A stretch of DNA of 40,698 bases from Bacteroidales bacterium (GTDB taxonomy: Bacteria > Bacteroidota > Bacteroidia > Bacteroidales > F082). Of the stretch, positions 32,562-40,698 are shown one piece after another; the first letter of the stretch is position 1, and each line of letters begins with the position of its first letter. The notes beneath the pieces are model-generated. The model ran no database searches, was not told the DNA's origin, and saw only the letters and a program-made list of their open reading frames with translations. The stretch spans positions 1-40,698 of the forward strand of contig JANJXG010000077.1 of the NCBI GenBank assembly GCA_024709145.1, in the 5' to 3' direction. Both the position numbers and the translations under genes were made by a program.

Positions 32562-33414
32562 ACTCCCTGATCCGAGGTGTGAACATTGCCTTCGTCAATC
32601 ATGGATATCAGCCATTGAAAGGCACCAACTGACGATTACGCAAAAGGATTCTTTCAAGCAATCGATGGAACAAATCCTTCGTTTGCATGCTGATGAAACA
32701 GCTCCTGAATTGCAGCGCAGGCTGAGTCATACATTTGCAACTACTACAGGAATCGGCGATCCGTATCTACCTCAGAAACAGCACAGCAACGCGGTGGCAG
32801 CAAAACTGTTTCCCCTTTTCAAGCAGGAAATAGAATCCAGTGACGATCCATTCGATCTTGCACTTCGGCTTGCATTGGCTGCCAACATCATGGACTATGG
32901 TGCTGCTGCCGGTTTCGACCTGCATGAAACCATCACGAAGGCAAAACACACTTTTTTGGCTATCGACCACAGAGAAGAACTGAAAACTGCTTTGCGTAAA
33001 GCAAATAACATCCTATATCTGGGAGACAATGCAGGCGAACTCTATTTTGATAAACTTTTGATTGCGGTGATTGGTCATCCTCATGTCACTTTTGTGGTTA
33101 GAGGGGGCCCGGCGCTCAACGATGCACTTCTTGAAGATGCAGTTGAAGCATCTATGCATGAGGTGGCTGGAAGCGTCATCAGCAATGGCTATGATTCGCC
33201 TTCAACAATTGTTGAGAAAAGCAGTGACGAATTCAGGCGAGCATTCCAGGATGCAGATCTTATCATTTCGAAAGGCATGGGAAATCTGGAAGGCCTTATG
33301 AAGCTGGCTGATCCCCGTATATTCTTTTTATTGATGGCTAAATGTGATGTGATTGCCGACTATCTCGGCGTGGCAAAGGGCAGCTTTGTCGTTGCCGGGA
33401 ATAATCGAAACTAA
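32551..33414 (+). CDS. DUF89 (ARMT1-like) phosphatase-family protein
   Basis: This 287-residue protein belongs to DUF89, the family of metal-dependent damage-control phosphatases that includes ARMT1. It opens LPDPRCEHCLRQSW with a CxxC pair typical of the bacterial and archaeal subfamily. It has the Asp-rich active-site region ILYLGDNAGELYFDKLL (about 148-165), with the metal-binding D-N, and VVRGGPALND followed by DLIISKGMGNLEG. I chose ATG 32551, which starts right before the conserved Cys motif. The frame is open for 41 more codons upstream, but these read the His-rich tail of the previous gene out of frame. It is the last gene of the DUF134 operon. The substrate is unknown. Confidence 0.88.
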   Translation: MLIELPDPRCEHCLRQSWISAIERHQLTITQKDSFKQSMEQILRLHADETAPELQRRLSHTFATTTGIGDPYLPQKQHSNAVAAKLFPLFKQEIESSDDPFDLALRLALAANIMDYGAAAGFDLHETITKAKHTFLAIDHREELKTALRKANNILYLGDNAGELYFDKLLIAVIGHPHVTFVVRGGPALNDALLEDAVEASMHEVAGSVISNGYDSPSTIVEKSSDEFRRAFQDADLIISKGMGNLEGLMKLADPRIFFLLMAKCDVIADYLGVAKGSFVVAGNNRN

Positions 33415-33482
33415 TTTAACTGATAATCATTGGATTACAAAATAGGAGAGAATACCCGTTTTTATTGGCCTGGGAGTGAATG

Positions 33483-33514
33483 AAAAAAAGGGTTCTTCGT
33501 GAAAAGAACCCTTT
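33483..33514 (-). terminator. Intrinsic terminator of infB
   Basis: AAAGGGTTCTT (33487-33497) and AAGAACCCTTT (33504-33514) form a perfect 11-bp stem with a 6-nt loop. On the minus strand it is followed by a T-run, and it lies 18 bp after the infB stop. Confidence 0.9.
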
Positions 33515-33531
33515 AAATATTTAGCATACTG

Positions 33532-36500
33532 CTAAAGTTTACGGCTCACTTCCTTTTCAGCATAACCTTCGATGATGTCACCCACTTTAATGTCGTTAAA
33601 CCCGTCGATATTTAAACCACACTCATAGCCGGCAGAAACTTCCTTCACGTCATCTTTGAAGCGTTTAAGCGAACCAAGACTTCCTGAGTAAATAACAATT
33701 CCATCGCGGATAAGACGGATTTTTGTATTACGGTTTACTTTGCCATCCAGTACCATACAACCGGCCACAGTGCCAACTTTGGTAATCTTGAAGACGTCTC
33801 TGACTTCTATGTTACAAGTTATAACTTCTTCTATTACAGGTGATAACATACCTTCAATAGCCGACTTGATTTCTTCAATTGCTGTGTAAATAATGCTGTA
33901 AAGTCTGATATCGATTTCTTCGGTTTCGGCCAGTTTGCGTGCCTGAAGGGTCGGACGAACCTGGAACCCTATTACAATCGCATTGGAAGCAGATGCCAGC
34001 ATGATATCTGATTCCGTAATTGCACCAACCGATTTGTGAATAACATTCACCTGAACTTCATTGGTCGAAAGTTTGAGCAATGAGTCGGATAAAGCCTCAC
34101 TGGATCCATCCACGTCAGCCTTCACAATTAGATTCAGCTCTTTGAAATCGCCAATGGCAATTCGGCGACCAATTTCGTCCAGGGTGATGTGTTTCTGTGT
34201 ACGCAGTCCCTGCTCGCGTTGCAATTGCTGACGTCGGGTGGCGATATTTTTCACCTCCCTTTCATCAGCCATCACATTAAAGCCATCACCCGCCTGAGGA
34301 GCACCGTTGAGACCCAACAACAAGGTTGGTGTTGCCGGACCGGCTTCCTTAATTTGCTGGTTACGCTCGTTGAACATAGCCTTCACCTTTCCATATACAG
34401 ATCCTGCCAGCACCATATCACCCTGCCTCAGGGTTCCATCCTGCACAAGGATTTTGGCCACATAACCTCGGCCTTTGTCGAGCGATGATTCAATAACAGT
34501 TCCGCGAGCTGCTTTTTTCGGATTACCTTTTAATTCGAGGATATCGGCTTCGAGCAATACTTTTTCAAGGAGTGCTTCGATGCCAAATCCGGATTTTGCA
34601 GACACTTCCTGACATTGATACTTTCCACCCCAGTCTTCGACCAGAATATTCATATTTGCCAATTGCTCCCTGATGCGCTCAGCATTGGCAGTAGGCTTAT
34701 CTATCTTATTAAATGCAAACACAATCGGAACACCTGCCGCCTGAGCATGATTAATGGCCTCCTTGGTTTGTGGCATGACGCTGTCGTCGGCAGCAATCAC
34801 AATAATGGCAACGTCAGTAACTTTGGCGCCACGTGCACGCATGGCTGTAAAAGCTTCGTGACCCGGAGTGTCGAGGAAGGTGATCTTTCTTCCGCTTTCG
34901 CCATACACCTCATAAGCTCCGATATGCTGGGTGATACCTCCGGCTTCTCCCGCTACCACATTGGTTTTGCGGATAAAGTCAAGCAACAGTGTCTTACCAT
35001 GGTCGACGTGTCCCATCACAGTGACAATTGGTGCCCGATCAACAAGATCCTCAGGCCGGTCTTCTTCCTTCACTTCATCCAGTGCATCCTGAAGGTCGTG
35101 ACTGACAAACTCAACCTGATAACCAAATTCTTCGGCAACCAGTGACAAAGTTTCAGCATCGAGGCGTTGATTGATCGATACAACCAAACCCAAAGCCATA
35201 CAAGTTGAAATAACTTTAATAACCGGCACATTCATCATGGTTGCCAGCTCATTGGCTGTAACAAACTCTGTTACCTTAAGAATTGATTTCTCTTGTTCAG
35301 CACGAGCCATCTCTTCGGCCATGCTATGCGAGAAAGCATCACGTTTCTGACGCTTATGCTTTGAAGTCTTGGATTTCCCCAGAGGTGTAAGTCTTGCCAG
35401 AGTTTCCCTGATCTGCTTCTGGATATCCTCTTCCGACAGTTCTACCTTTTCTTCCCGTTTTGGAGGAAGTGGTTTACCCTTCTTGAAATCACGGTTAGGC
35501 TGCTGTTGTTGTCCGGCATGAGGCCGCTGACCCTGCCCGCCTTGTTGACCAGGCTGACGTTGCTGACCCTGAGGCTGCTGACCTGCTTGTGTCTGCTGAG
35601 TTTGACCAGGTGTGCCGGGCGCCTGATCCTTATTCTTAATACGTTTTCTTTTCTTTTTCTTTTGAGCAGCCGAAAGTTTATCTTCGGAAGAAGAAGCAAC
35701 AGGTTTGGCTTTGTTTTTGCGTTCTTCAGGTAAAACAATTTTATCCAGGATTTTTGGCCCTTCGAGTTTTTTCACTTCGGTCCGCATGAAATTAACAGGC
35801 CGTTCAACTTCGGTTTGAACCGGAACTTTCGTTTCTTCCACCGGTGCAGGAGCGGTTTCTACTACTTTAACAACCTCAGGCTGAGCTTGTTTTGTTTCAG
35901 GTTCGGCAACTACTGCAGGTTTGCGAACTTCGCGATCCTTTTGTCGGCGGTCATCCTCTTCTTTTTTACGTTGAGCCTTTGACTTTCGGTCAGGTTTTGT
36001 CCTCAAATTCATACTGTCGAGATCGAGCTTGCCTAAAATCTTGAGTTCCCCCTCGGCAGCAGGTTCGCCCTGCGACTCGATGGGCTGGTAAAGAATTTCA
36101 GGTTCTTTCTCAGCAGGGATAGGTTCCTGCTCAGTCTTGGAAGATATCTGTGGTACAACATCAGCTTCGCTTACCTGGTCCTCAGCCTTAGCACTGGACG
36201 CGGTTAGCTCTGGTTTGAAGCTGACTGCAGTTTGCTGCTCCACCACCGGTTCTTTATTCACTTCGGGACTGTCTTCCACTGCTTCAACCATTTTGCTTTG
36301 TTTCACAACCTCAGGAACAGGGGGTGCTGCTTCAACAGGTGGAGACGGAATAACAGGCTGAGGTATTGCAACTTCAACCGGTTTAGCTTTGGGTTTGGCT
36401 TCCGGAGCAGAAACTTTCTCGATCAGATTGGTTTGGATGTTTTTGAAAAGAACCTCTTCAGGCTCGTAATCATCCTCTTCGATGTTATCATGCCTGACGA

Positions 36501-36747
36501 CTTCATCTGCAGTGATTGTCTTTCGACCTGAATATTCAATACCCAGTTTTTGAGATACCTCTTTCACCTGTTTCTCTTTTTGATACTCCTTAACGAGCAT
36601 CGTGTACATCTCAGGTGTTAACTTGGTATTGGGATTTGGGTCAATCTGATGTCCCTTTTTAGAGAGGAACTCAACGATGGTATTGGTACCAACGTTAAAC
36701 TCTCTGGCTGCTTTACTAAGACGGACTGTTGATGAGCCTTCGGACAT
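33532..36747 (-). CDS. infB: Translation initiation factor IF-2
   Basis: IF-2 is the GTPase that brings initiator fMet-tRNA to the 30S subunit. The 1071-residue protein has an N-terminal IF2_N domain (about 8-60, [20 protein letters not shown]), a very long charged, Pro/Gln/Gly-rich linker (about 100-460), a second IF2_N-like domain (about 480-535), the GTPase with [13 protein letters not shown] and DTPGHEAF and NKID, and the C-terminal domains. I chose ATG 36747 ([11 protein letters not shown]); the longer frame starts at TTG. The stop is followed by a strong terminator, so it ends the rimP-nusA-infB operon. Confidence 0.96.
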   Translation of the reverse strand: MSEGSSTVRLSKAAREFNVGTNTIVEFLSKKGHQIDPNPNTKLTPEMYTMLVKEYQKEKQVKEVSQKLGIEYSGRKTITADEVVRHDNIEEDDYEPEEVLFKNIQTNLIEKVSAPEAKPKAKPVEVAIPQPVIPSPPVEAAPPVPEVVKQSKMVEAVEDSPEVNKEPVVEQQTAVSFKPELTASSAKAEDQVSEADVVPQISSKTEQEPIPAEKEPEILYQPIESQGEPAAEGELKILGKLDLDSMNLRTKPDRKSKAQRKKEEDDRRQKDREVRKPAVVAEPETKQAQPEVVKVVETAPAPVEETKVPVQTEVERPVNFMRTEVKKLEGPKILDKIVLPEERKNKAKPVASSSEDKLSAAQKKKKRKRIKNKDQAPGTPGQTQQTQAGQQPQGQQRQPGQQGGQGQRPHAGQQQQPNRDFKKGKPLPPKREEKVELSEEDIQKQIRETLARLTPLGKSKTSKHKRQKRDAFSHSMAEEMARAEQEKSILKVTEFVTANELATMMNVPVIKVISTCMALGLVVSINQRLDAETLSLVAEEFGYQVEFVSHDLQDALDEVKEEDRPEDLVDRAPIVTVMGHVDHGKTLLLDFIRKTNVVAGEAGGITQHIGAYEVYGESGRKITFLDTPGHEAFTAMRARGAKVTDVAIIVIAADDSVMPQTKEAINHAQAAGVPIVFAFNKIDKPTANAERIREQLANMNILVEDWGGKYQCQEVSAKSGFGIEALLEKVLLEADILELKGNPKKAARGTVIESSLDKGRGYVAKILVQDGTLRQGDMVLAGSVYGKVKAMFNERNQQIKEAGPATPTLLLGLNGAPQAGDGFNVMADEREVKNIATRRQQLQREQGLRTQKHITLDEIGRRIAIGDFKELNLIVKADVDGSSEALSDSLLKLSTNEVQVNVIHKSVGAITESDIMLASASNAIVIGFQVRPTLQARKLAETEEIDIRLYSIIYTAIEEIKSAIEGMLSPVIEEVITCNIEVRDVFKITKVGTVAGCMVLDGKVNRNTKIRLIRDGIVIYSGSLGSLKRFKDDVKEVSAGYECGLNIDGFNDIKVGDIIEGYAEKEVSRKL

Positions 36748-36798
36748 AATCAGGATAAAGTTTTTAATTTTTGATAACAAAGCGCAAAAATATGGATT

Positions 36799-38034
36799 TT
36801 ATTCAAATTCAGCTTTTAAGATTCTAATGACCTCCAAAATGGTCTCCATTTCAAGGTCGGCACGTGATTCGAGCTCAGCAGGACTTAGCTCCAAAACACT
36901 TTTGGCTGTATCGCAGCCTATATTTTTAAGTGCATCGATGATCCACATATCAATTTCATCAGCAAATTCAACCAGATCAACATCTTCCGAATCGATATCA
37001 GTATCACGGTAAACATCAATTTCATAACCTGTAAGTTTTCCAGCAAGCTTGATGTTGAATCCACCTTTGCCAATGGCCAGACTCACCTGGTCGGGTTTCA
37101 TGTACACTTCAGCCCGCTTGCTTTCGTCATCAATTTGAATTGAGCTAATTTTTGCCGGACTTAATGATCTTGTAATGAACAAATTGGAATTAGTGGTATA
37201 ATTGATAACGTCAATATTTTCGTTTCTAAGTTCACGAACAATGCCATGAATGCGCGATCCTTTCATCCCAACACAGGCACCAACAGGGTCGATGCGGTCG
37301 TCGTAGGACTCAACTGCAATTTTTGCACGCTGCCCGGGTTCCCTTACAATTCGGCGGATGGTAATGAGGCCGTCATACACTTCAGGAACTTCAGCTTCAA
37401 TGAGTCGCTGAAGGAAAATCTCAGAGGTGCGCGATAAAATTATTTGAGGTGAATTGTTGCGCATCTCAACCTTAAGTACGACAGCACGCAGGGTATCCCC
37501 TTTACGGTAAAAATCGGCAGGAATTTGTTCCGATTTTGGGAGCATGAGTTCAATGCCTTCATCATCGAGCACAAGAATTTCGCGCCTCCAAACCTGATAA
37601 ACTTCTCCGGTGATGATTTCGCCTACTTTATCGCGGTATTTTTGGTAAACATTATCTTTTTCGTATTCGAGAATTTTTGAGACCAGGCTCTGTCGGATGG
37701 TTAGGATCTCTCGGCGACCAAAATCTCCGATGCTGATGGCTTCCGACACCTCTTCACCAACCTCAAAATCAGGTTCAATTTTTATAGCATCTGATAAGGC
37801 AATCTGGGAAGTGGCGTCTTCAACGGCACCATCTTCAACAATTTCGCGGTTATGCCAAATCTCAAGGTCACCTTTGTCGATATTGACAATGATGTCGAAG
37901 TTTTCGTCAGAGCCGTACTTTTTGACGAGCATGGCACGAAAAACATCCTCAAGGATGCGCATCATGCGTTCGCGATCGATGTTTTTGAACTCTTTAAACT
38001 CCGAAAAGCTTTCTACTAGATTAATACTATCCAT
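36799..38034 (-). CDS. nusA: Transcription termination/antitermination factor NusA
   Basis: NusA binds RNA polymerase and modulates pausing, hairpin-dependent termination and antitermination. The 411-residue protein has the N-terminal polymerase-binding domain (about 1-125), an S1 domain (about 135-200: GEIITGEVYQVWRREILVL), then two KH domains (about 230-375; GACVGMKGSRIHGIV and LAIGKGGFNIKLA). It lacks the extra acidic repeats of E. coli NusA, as expected for Bacteroidota. It sits between rimP and infB, the standard order, with gaps of 19 and 51 bp. The terminator-like hairpin in the operon leader makes it a candidate for its own regulation. Confidence 0.97.
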   Translation of the reverse strand: MDSINLVESFSEFKEFKNIDRERMMRILEDVFRAMLVKKYGSDENFDIIVNIDKGDLEIWHNREIVEDGAVEDATSQIALSDAIKIEPDFEVGEEVSEAISIGDFGRREILTIRQSLVSKILEYEKDNVYQKYRDKVGEIITGEVYQVWRREILVLDDEGIELMLPKSEQIPADFYRKGDTLRAVVLKVEMRNNSPQIILSRTSEIFLQRLIEAEVPEVYDGLITIRRIVREPGQRAKIAVESYDDRIDPVGACVGMKGSRIHGIVRELRNENIDVINYTTNSNLFITRSLSPAKISSIQIDDESKRAEVYMKPDQVSLAIGKGGFNIKLAGKLTGYEIDVYRDTDIDSEDVDLVEFADEIDMWIIDALKNIGCDTAKSVLELSPAELESRADLEMETILEVIRILKAEFE

Positions 38035-38053
38035 CTGGAATATAATAAATTGA

Positions 38054-38518
38054 TTAATTAAAGCTGATTACGGGCCAGGCTTCTTTAATGTCCACATAGG
38101 TGCAGGTCATCGTACCGGCAAGTTCTTGTTGTTTGATTTTGTTACGCTTCTTTTCAACAATTACTTCAATGGTAACTCCGAGATCGTCGGCGGCTGTTAT
38201 CTTTCCAAGATGACTGCTGCCATCGTTCATTTCCAGGCGGATGTTGCGTCCGATATTTTTCCTAAACTGCCTTGGCAAGCTGAGTGGATGATCCAGGCCT
38301 GCAGAAGAAACCCTCAACTCAAAATCTTCCTCATCTCTGTTGAGATTGCTTTCGATGTGACGACTCACTTCCACGCAATGATCGATTGTTAATGAGCTGT
38401 CGGCATCAAGGAATACCATAATAAGGTCGTCATTTTTGATAACTACATCAACAACAAACCTGTCGGTACCTTCCAACACTTCGTTCACCCAATCAATGAT
38501 AATGTCTCTGTTCAGCAT
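38054..38518 (-). CDS. rimP: Ribosome maturation factor RimP
   Basis: RimP assists 30S subunit assembly. The 154-residue protein has the two-domain RimP pattern: an N-terminal alpha/beta domain with EDFELRVSSAGLDHPL (about 75-90) and a C-terminal SH3-like barrel (about 95-154, GRNIRLEMNDGSSHLGKI). I chose ATG 38518 (MLNRDIIIDWV). The upstream-most start in the frame is a TTG at 38536 that lies inside the U-tract-proximal leader. It is the first gene of rimP-nusA-infB. A terminator hairpin ends 17 bp before this ATG. Confidence 0.93.
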   Translation of the reverse strand: MLNRDIIIDWVNEVLEGTDRFVVDVVIKNDDLIMVFLDADSSLTIDHCVEVSRHIESNLNRDEEDFELRVSSAGLDHPLSLPRQFRKNIGRNIRLEMNDGSSHLGKITAADDLGVTIEVIVEKKRNKIKQQELAGTMTCTYVDIKEAWPVISFN

Positions 38519-38534
38519 AACATTCAAATTGTAC

Positions 38535-38558
38535 AAAAAAAGGGGACCTTTGCCCCCT
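38535..38558 (-). terminator. Terminator-like leader hairpin before rimP (possible attenuator)
   Basis: On the minus strand AGGGGGC (38558-38552) pairs with GUCCCCU (38547-38541) in a 7-bp stem with an AAAG tetraloop, one pair being G-U. A run of six more U follows. It lies between the rimP promoter and the rimP ATG, so it would end transcription of its own operon. An upstream GGGGA (38577-38573) could pair instead with UCCCC (38546-38542). Confidence 0.65.
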
Positions 38559-38588
38559 CAAATTTCGTTATCTCCCCGCAAAACGCTG

Positions 38589-38616
38589 CAAAAATACAAC
38601 ATTTTACCGAATCCAA
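38589..38616 (-). promoter_or_regulatory. Promoter of rimP-nusA-infB
   Basis: On the minus strand TTG (38616-38614) is followed after 17 bp by TATTTTTG (38596-38589). The implied start, near 38582, gives a leader of about 64 nt that contains the terminator-like hairpin. Confidence 0.55.
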
Positions 38617-38684
38617 CAGCATTGATGATCAATTCTTTTCAGCCTATCAAAAGCATTTAAAAAAAGACCGTCAACCGAAGCAAA

Positions 38685-38718
38685 CAAAAAAACCTGCTAC
38701 CCAGGAGTATCAGGTTTT
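38685..38718 (-). terminator. Intrinsic terminator of tRNA-Gln
   Basis: AAAACCTG (38689-38696) and CAGGTTTT (38711-38718) form a perfect 8-bp stem with a 14-nt loop. On the minus strand it is followed by further T residues, and it begins 5 bp after the tRNA. Confidence 0.75.
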
Positions 38719-38722
38719 ACTG

Positions 38723-38793
38723 TTGTCCAACCAGGATTCGAACCTAGACAGGCAGAACCAAAATCTGCAGTGCTACCGTTACACCATTGGACA
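38723..38793 (-). tRNA. tRNA-Gln (anticodon UUG)
   Basis: The minus strand folds as a tRNA. The 7-bp acceptor stem is TGTCCAA / TTGGACA. The D arm is GGTGTAACGGTAGCAC-like, and the anticodon stem GCAGA / TCTGC carries the loop TTTTGGT, which gives anticodon TTG. The T arm contains GGTTCGAATCC. The discriminator base is A, and CCA is not encoded. A promoter and a terminator flank it, so it is a single-gene unit. It decodes CAA and CAG. Confidence 0.95.
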
Positions 38794-38818
38794 ATGTTTC
38801 ACTTATTGAAACGGGCTG

Positions 38819-38849
38819 CAAAAATAGAAAAGAATTCACTTCCCTGCAA
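38819..38849 (-). promoter_or_regulatory. Promoter of tRNA-Gln
   Basis: On the minus strand TTG (38849-38847) is followed after 20 bp by TATTTTTG (38826-38819), which places the transcript start about 20 bp before the tRNA 5' end. Confidence 0.65.
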
Positions 38850-38865
38850 GCAACTGGCATTTTTT

Positions 38866-38895
38866 TTTGCCTGAGCTGCAAAAGTCTTAACTTTG
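38866..38895 (+). promoter_or_regulatory. Promoter of ychF
   Basis: TTTG (38866-38869) is followed after 18 bp by TAACTTTG (38888-38895), an excellent Bacteroidota -33/-7 match, 34 bp upstream of the ychF ATG. It is divergent from the tRNA-Gln promoter. Confidence 0.75.
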
Positions 38896-38929
38896 CCGCT
38901 CTAATTTACACATCATAACACAGTAATTT

Positions 38930-40027
38930 ATGGCACTTAACTGCGGGATTATCGGTATCACCAATACCGGGAAAACAACGATTTTCAACTGCATGTCAAA
39001 CACTAAGGCTGAAGCTTCGAGCTTTGCATTCAGCGCAACCAAATCAAATATTGGTATGGTGGAGGTTCCCGACAGGCGACTGACTGAGATCGACAATTTA
39101 ATTAAATCGCAGAAGGTGGTGCCTGCTACCGTTGAAATTGTCGACGTCCCCGGTCTTGCCAAAGGAGCTAGTCAGGGTGAAGGTGTGGGTAATAAGTTTT
39201 TGGCCGACATTCAGCAGATGGATGCACTTATTCATGTGTTGCGCTGCTTCGATGACCCGGCTTTGCCACATATTGAAGGTTCGGTTGATCCCGTGCGCGA
39301 CATGGAAATCGTTGACCTTGAACTTCAGGTTCGAGACCTCGACCTGGTGATGCGCAAAATGCAGCGGATGGAAAAATTGGTAAAAGTTGGCGACAAAGAT
39401 GCCAGGCGGGCACTGGAAGTATTGAAAATTTACCAGGATCATCTCGAAAACTTCGGAAATGCCCGAACTGCGGCCGTTGAAGATGATGATAAGAAAGTGA
39501 TTCAGGAGTTGCAGCTTCTCACTGCCAAGCCGGTTATTTATGTGTGCAATGTAGATGATGCCTCTGCTGTTTCGGGCAACGCCTATACACAGGCTGTCCG
39601 GAAAGCCCTGTCGGGCATGGAGACCGAAGTACTGGTGATTGCAGGCAAGCTGGAAGCCGAAATCGCCGAGTTGGAAGATGAAGCCGACCGCAAAGTATTT
39701 TTATCCGATGCAGGCCTCACCGAGCCCGGTGTCAATAAACTCATCATGGCTGCCTACAAGCTGCTGAATCTTCAGTCATTTTTCACCGCGGGACCCAAGG
39801 AGGTGAGGGCATGGACTATAAAAAAAGGTATGACTGCCCCGCAGGCTGCCGGTGTGATCCACTCCGATCTCGAACGCGGATTTATTCGTGCCGAAGTGAT
39901 GAAATACGATGATTTCATCCATTATAAAACTGAACAAGCTGTGAAGGATGCCGGTAAATTCAAGGTTGAAGGCAAGAATTATGTCATTGGCGACGGCGAC
40001 ATCCTTCACATTCGGTTCAATGTATGA
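38930..40027 (+). CDS. ychF: GTPase/ATPase YchF (OLA1 family)
   Basis: YchF is a conserved Obg-related, ATP-preferring P-loop NTPase that binds ribosomes and takes part in stress responses. The 365-residue protein has the G1 loop GITNTGKTTIFN (about 9-20), G3 DVPGLAKGAS (about 68-77), a coiled-coil insert with helical MRKMQRMEKLVK, and the C-terminal TGS-like domain (about 280-365: FFTAGPKEVRAWTIKKG). The G1 loop reads NTGKTT where most bacterial YchF proteins read NVGKST. The gene stands alone behind a strong promoter and ends 2 bp from the convergent clpB. Confidence 0.95.
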   Translation: MALNCGIIGITNTGKTTIFNCMSNTKAEASSFAFSATKSNIGMVEVPDRRLTEIDNLIKSQKVVPATVEIVDVPGLAKGASQGEGVGNKFLADIQQMDALIHVLRCFDDPALPHIEGSVDPVRDMEIVDLELQVRDLDLVMRKMQRMEKLVKVGDKDARRALEVLKIYQDHLENFGNARTAAVEDDDKKVIQELQLLTAKPVIYVCNVDDASAVSGNAYTQAVRKALSGMETEVLVIAGKLEAEIAELEDEADRKVFLSDAGLTEPGVNKLIMAAYKLLNLQSFFTAGPKEVRAWTIKKGMTAPQAAGVIHSDLERGFIRAEVMKYDDFIHYKTEQAVKDAGKFKVEGKNYVIGDGDILHIRFNV

Positions 40028-40029
40028 TT

Positions 40030-40698
40030 TTAAGTTTGCACAGGTATTACAGTATTGCTGAAAATCAGTTTTTCACCATCTGTATCAACTTCCACAACAG
40101 AATTTCGGCTTAACCGACCTGCCAAAATCATTCGAGATAAGGTATCAAGCAACAGCCGCTGAATGATTCTTTTCACTGGTCTTGCGCCATATTGCGGATC
40201 ATAACCTTTCTGAGCCAAAAATGAAATTGCCTGACTAGTCAACGTCAGCTCAAAATGGTTTTTCGCAAGCAATTGCTTAAGCTCTTCAACCTGGATCTCT
40301 ACAACCTTAACAATTTCAGCAGCGCTGAGTGGTTTAAACATCACAATTTCGTCAACACGGTTTAAAAACTCAGGTCGCATGGCAGATTTCAGCAACCTGA
40401 ATACATCCGATCTGGTTTTTTCAAACAAATCGTTATCAGGTTCATCAACCCCATCCCCCAATTGCTGTTGAATCAAATTGGAACCGATATTGGACGTCAT
40501 AATGATGATGGTATTTTTAAAATCAACTGTTCTCCCCTTGTTATCGGTAAGCCTGCCATCGTCCAGCACCTGAAGCAAAATATTGAAAACATCAGGATGT
40601 GCCTTTTCGATTTCGTCGAGCAAAATCACCGCGTAAGGTTTACGCCTTACAGCCTCAGTAAGTTGGCCGCTTTCTTCATAGCCCACATAGCCGGGAGG
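40030..40698 (-). CDS. clpB: Chaperone ClpB, C-terminal part (5' end beyond window)
   Basis: ClpB is the AAA+ disaggregase that works with DnaK. Only its last 222 residues are in the window, and the frame continues past the right edge (PPGYVGYEESGQL is read from the very end). Visible are the second AAA+ module with Walker B VILLDEIEKAHPD, sensor 1 IIIMTSNIGS and the arginine-finger region RPEFLNRVDEIVMF. The C-terminal D2-small domain follows, with GARPVKRIIQRLL as sensor 2. The YEESGQL pore loop and NKGRTVDFKN favour ClpB over ClpA or ClpC. It is convergent with ychF with no terminator visible between them. Confidence 0.93.
   Translation of the reverse strand, partial: PPGYVGYEESGQLTEAVRRKPYAVILLDEIEKAHPDVFNILLQVLDDGRLTDNKGRTVDFKNTIIIMTSNIGSNLIQQQLGDGVDEPDNDLFEKTRSDVFRLLKSAMRPEFLNRVDEIVMFKPLSAAEIVKVVEIQVEELKQLLAKNHFELTLTSQAISFLAQKGYDPQYGARPVKRIIQRLLLDTLSRMILAGRLSRNSVVEVDTDGEKLIFSNTVIPVQT

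Noticed and set aside
34615-35145. Open frame of 176 codons on the plus strand
   Set aside because: It is antisense to the GTPase domain of infB and has no promoter or recognisable domain.
35480-35620. Repeat-like DNA within infB
   Set aside because: It encodes the low-complexity Gln/Gly/Pro linker of IF-2, and the units are irregular, with no CRISPR-like spacing.

Overview
The window is a chromosomal segment of a bacterium that almost certainly belongs to the Bacteroidota. Three things point there. The primary sigma factor is a short, 287-residue RpoD. Many genes are preceded by the Bacteroidota promoter signature TTTG...TAnnTTTG, and several of these have good spacing. Shine-Dalgarno sequences are nearly absent, and the gene content is typical: PAS/hybrid kinases, a zeaxanthin-type carotenoid operon and a long infB. 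I see no rRNA, CRISPR array, insertion sequence, prophage or conjugative gene. It reads as ordinary backbone with several small accessory operons.

Layout. 1-4282 (+): a signalling operon of a truncated PAS histidine kinase, a receiver-first hybrid kinase, a receiver-PAS NarL-type kinase and a LuxR/NarL response regulator. 4395-6775 (+): hypC-hypD-hypE, which make and deliver the Fe(CN)2CO ligands of [NiFe] hydrogenase, facing a small zinc-ribbon protein. 7368-13705 (-): pepD, a lone CheY-like receiver, rpe, rpoD, pnp and rpsO, several with clear terminators. 13768-15144 (-): a cation:proton antiporter. 15365-19214 (+): crtI-crtB-(unknown)-idi-crtZ with TTAAACAA repeats upstream. 19260-24187: an unknown PD-(D/E)XK-like protein, a LpxH-like phosphoesterase plus glycosyltransferase pair, and typA with a lipoprotein gene. 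24289-29058 (+): lipoate ligase, a DUF1338 (2-oxoadipate dioxygenase/decarboxylase family) protein and a D-2-hydroxyglutarate-dehydrogenase-like FAD/Fe-S protein. 29133-31145 (+): an exported WD40 protein. 31217-33414 (+): DUF134 regulator, two NifX/NifB-C-like proteins (one with a His-rich tail) and a DUF89 phosphatase-like protein. 33532-38518 (-): rimP-nusA-infB behind a terminator-like leader hairpin. 38723-38793 (-): tRNA-Gln(UUG). 38930-40027 (+): ychF. 40030-40698 (-): the C-terminal part of clpB, running off the right edge.

How the genes work together. The carotenoid genes supply IPP isomerisation, phytoene synthesis, desaturation and ring hydroxylation, but the lycopene cyclase is not in the window. 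The DUF1338 and FAD/Fe-S genes form a plausible two-step route from 2-oxoadipate through D-2-hydroxyglutarate to 2-oxoglutarate, and the adjacent lipoate ligase serves 2-oxoacid dehydrogenases. The DUF134/NifX/NifX/DUF89 operon looks like an undescribed metal or Fe-S handling unit, with nested palindromes built into its promoter. The rimP-nusA-infB leader carries a 7-bp terminator hairpin just before the rimP start, which would suit autoregulation by NusA.

Limits: all family calls come from reading motifs, without database searches. Start codons were chosen by family fit and promoter position.
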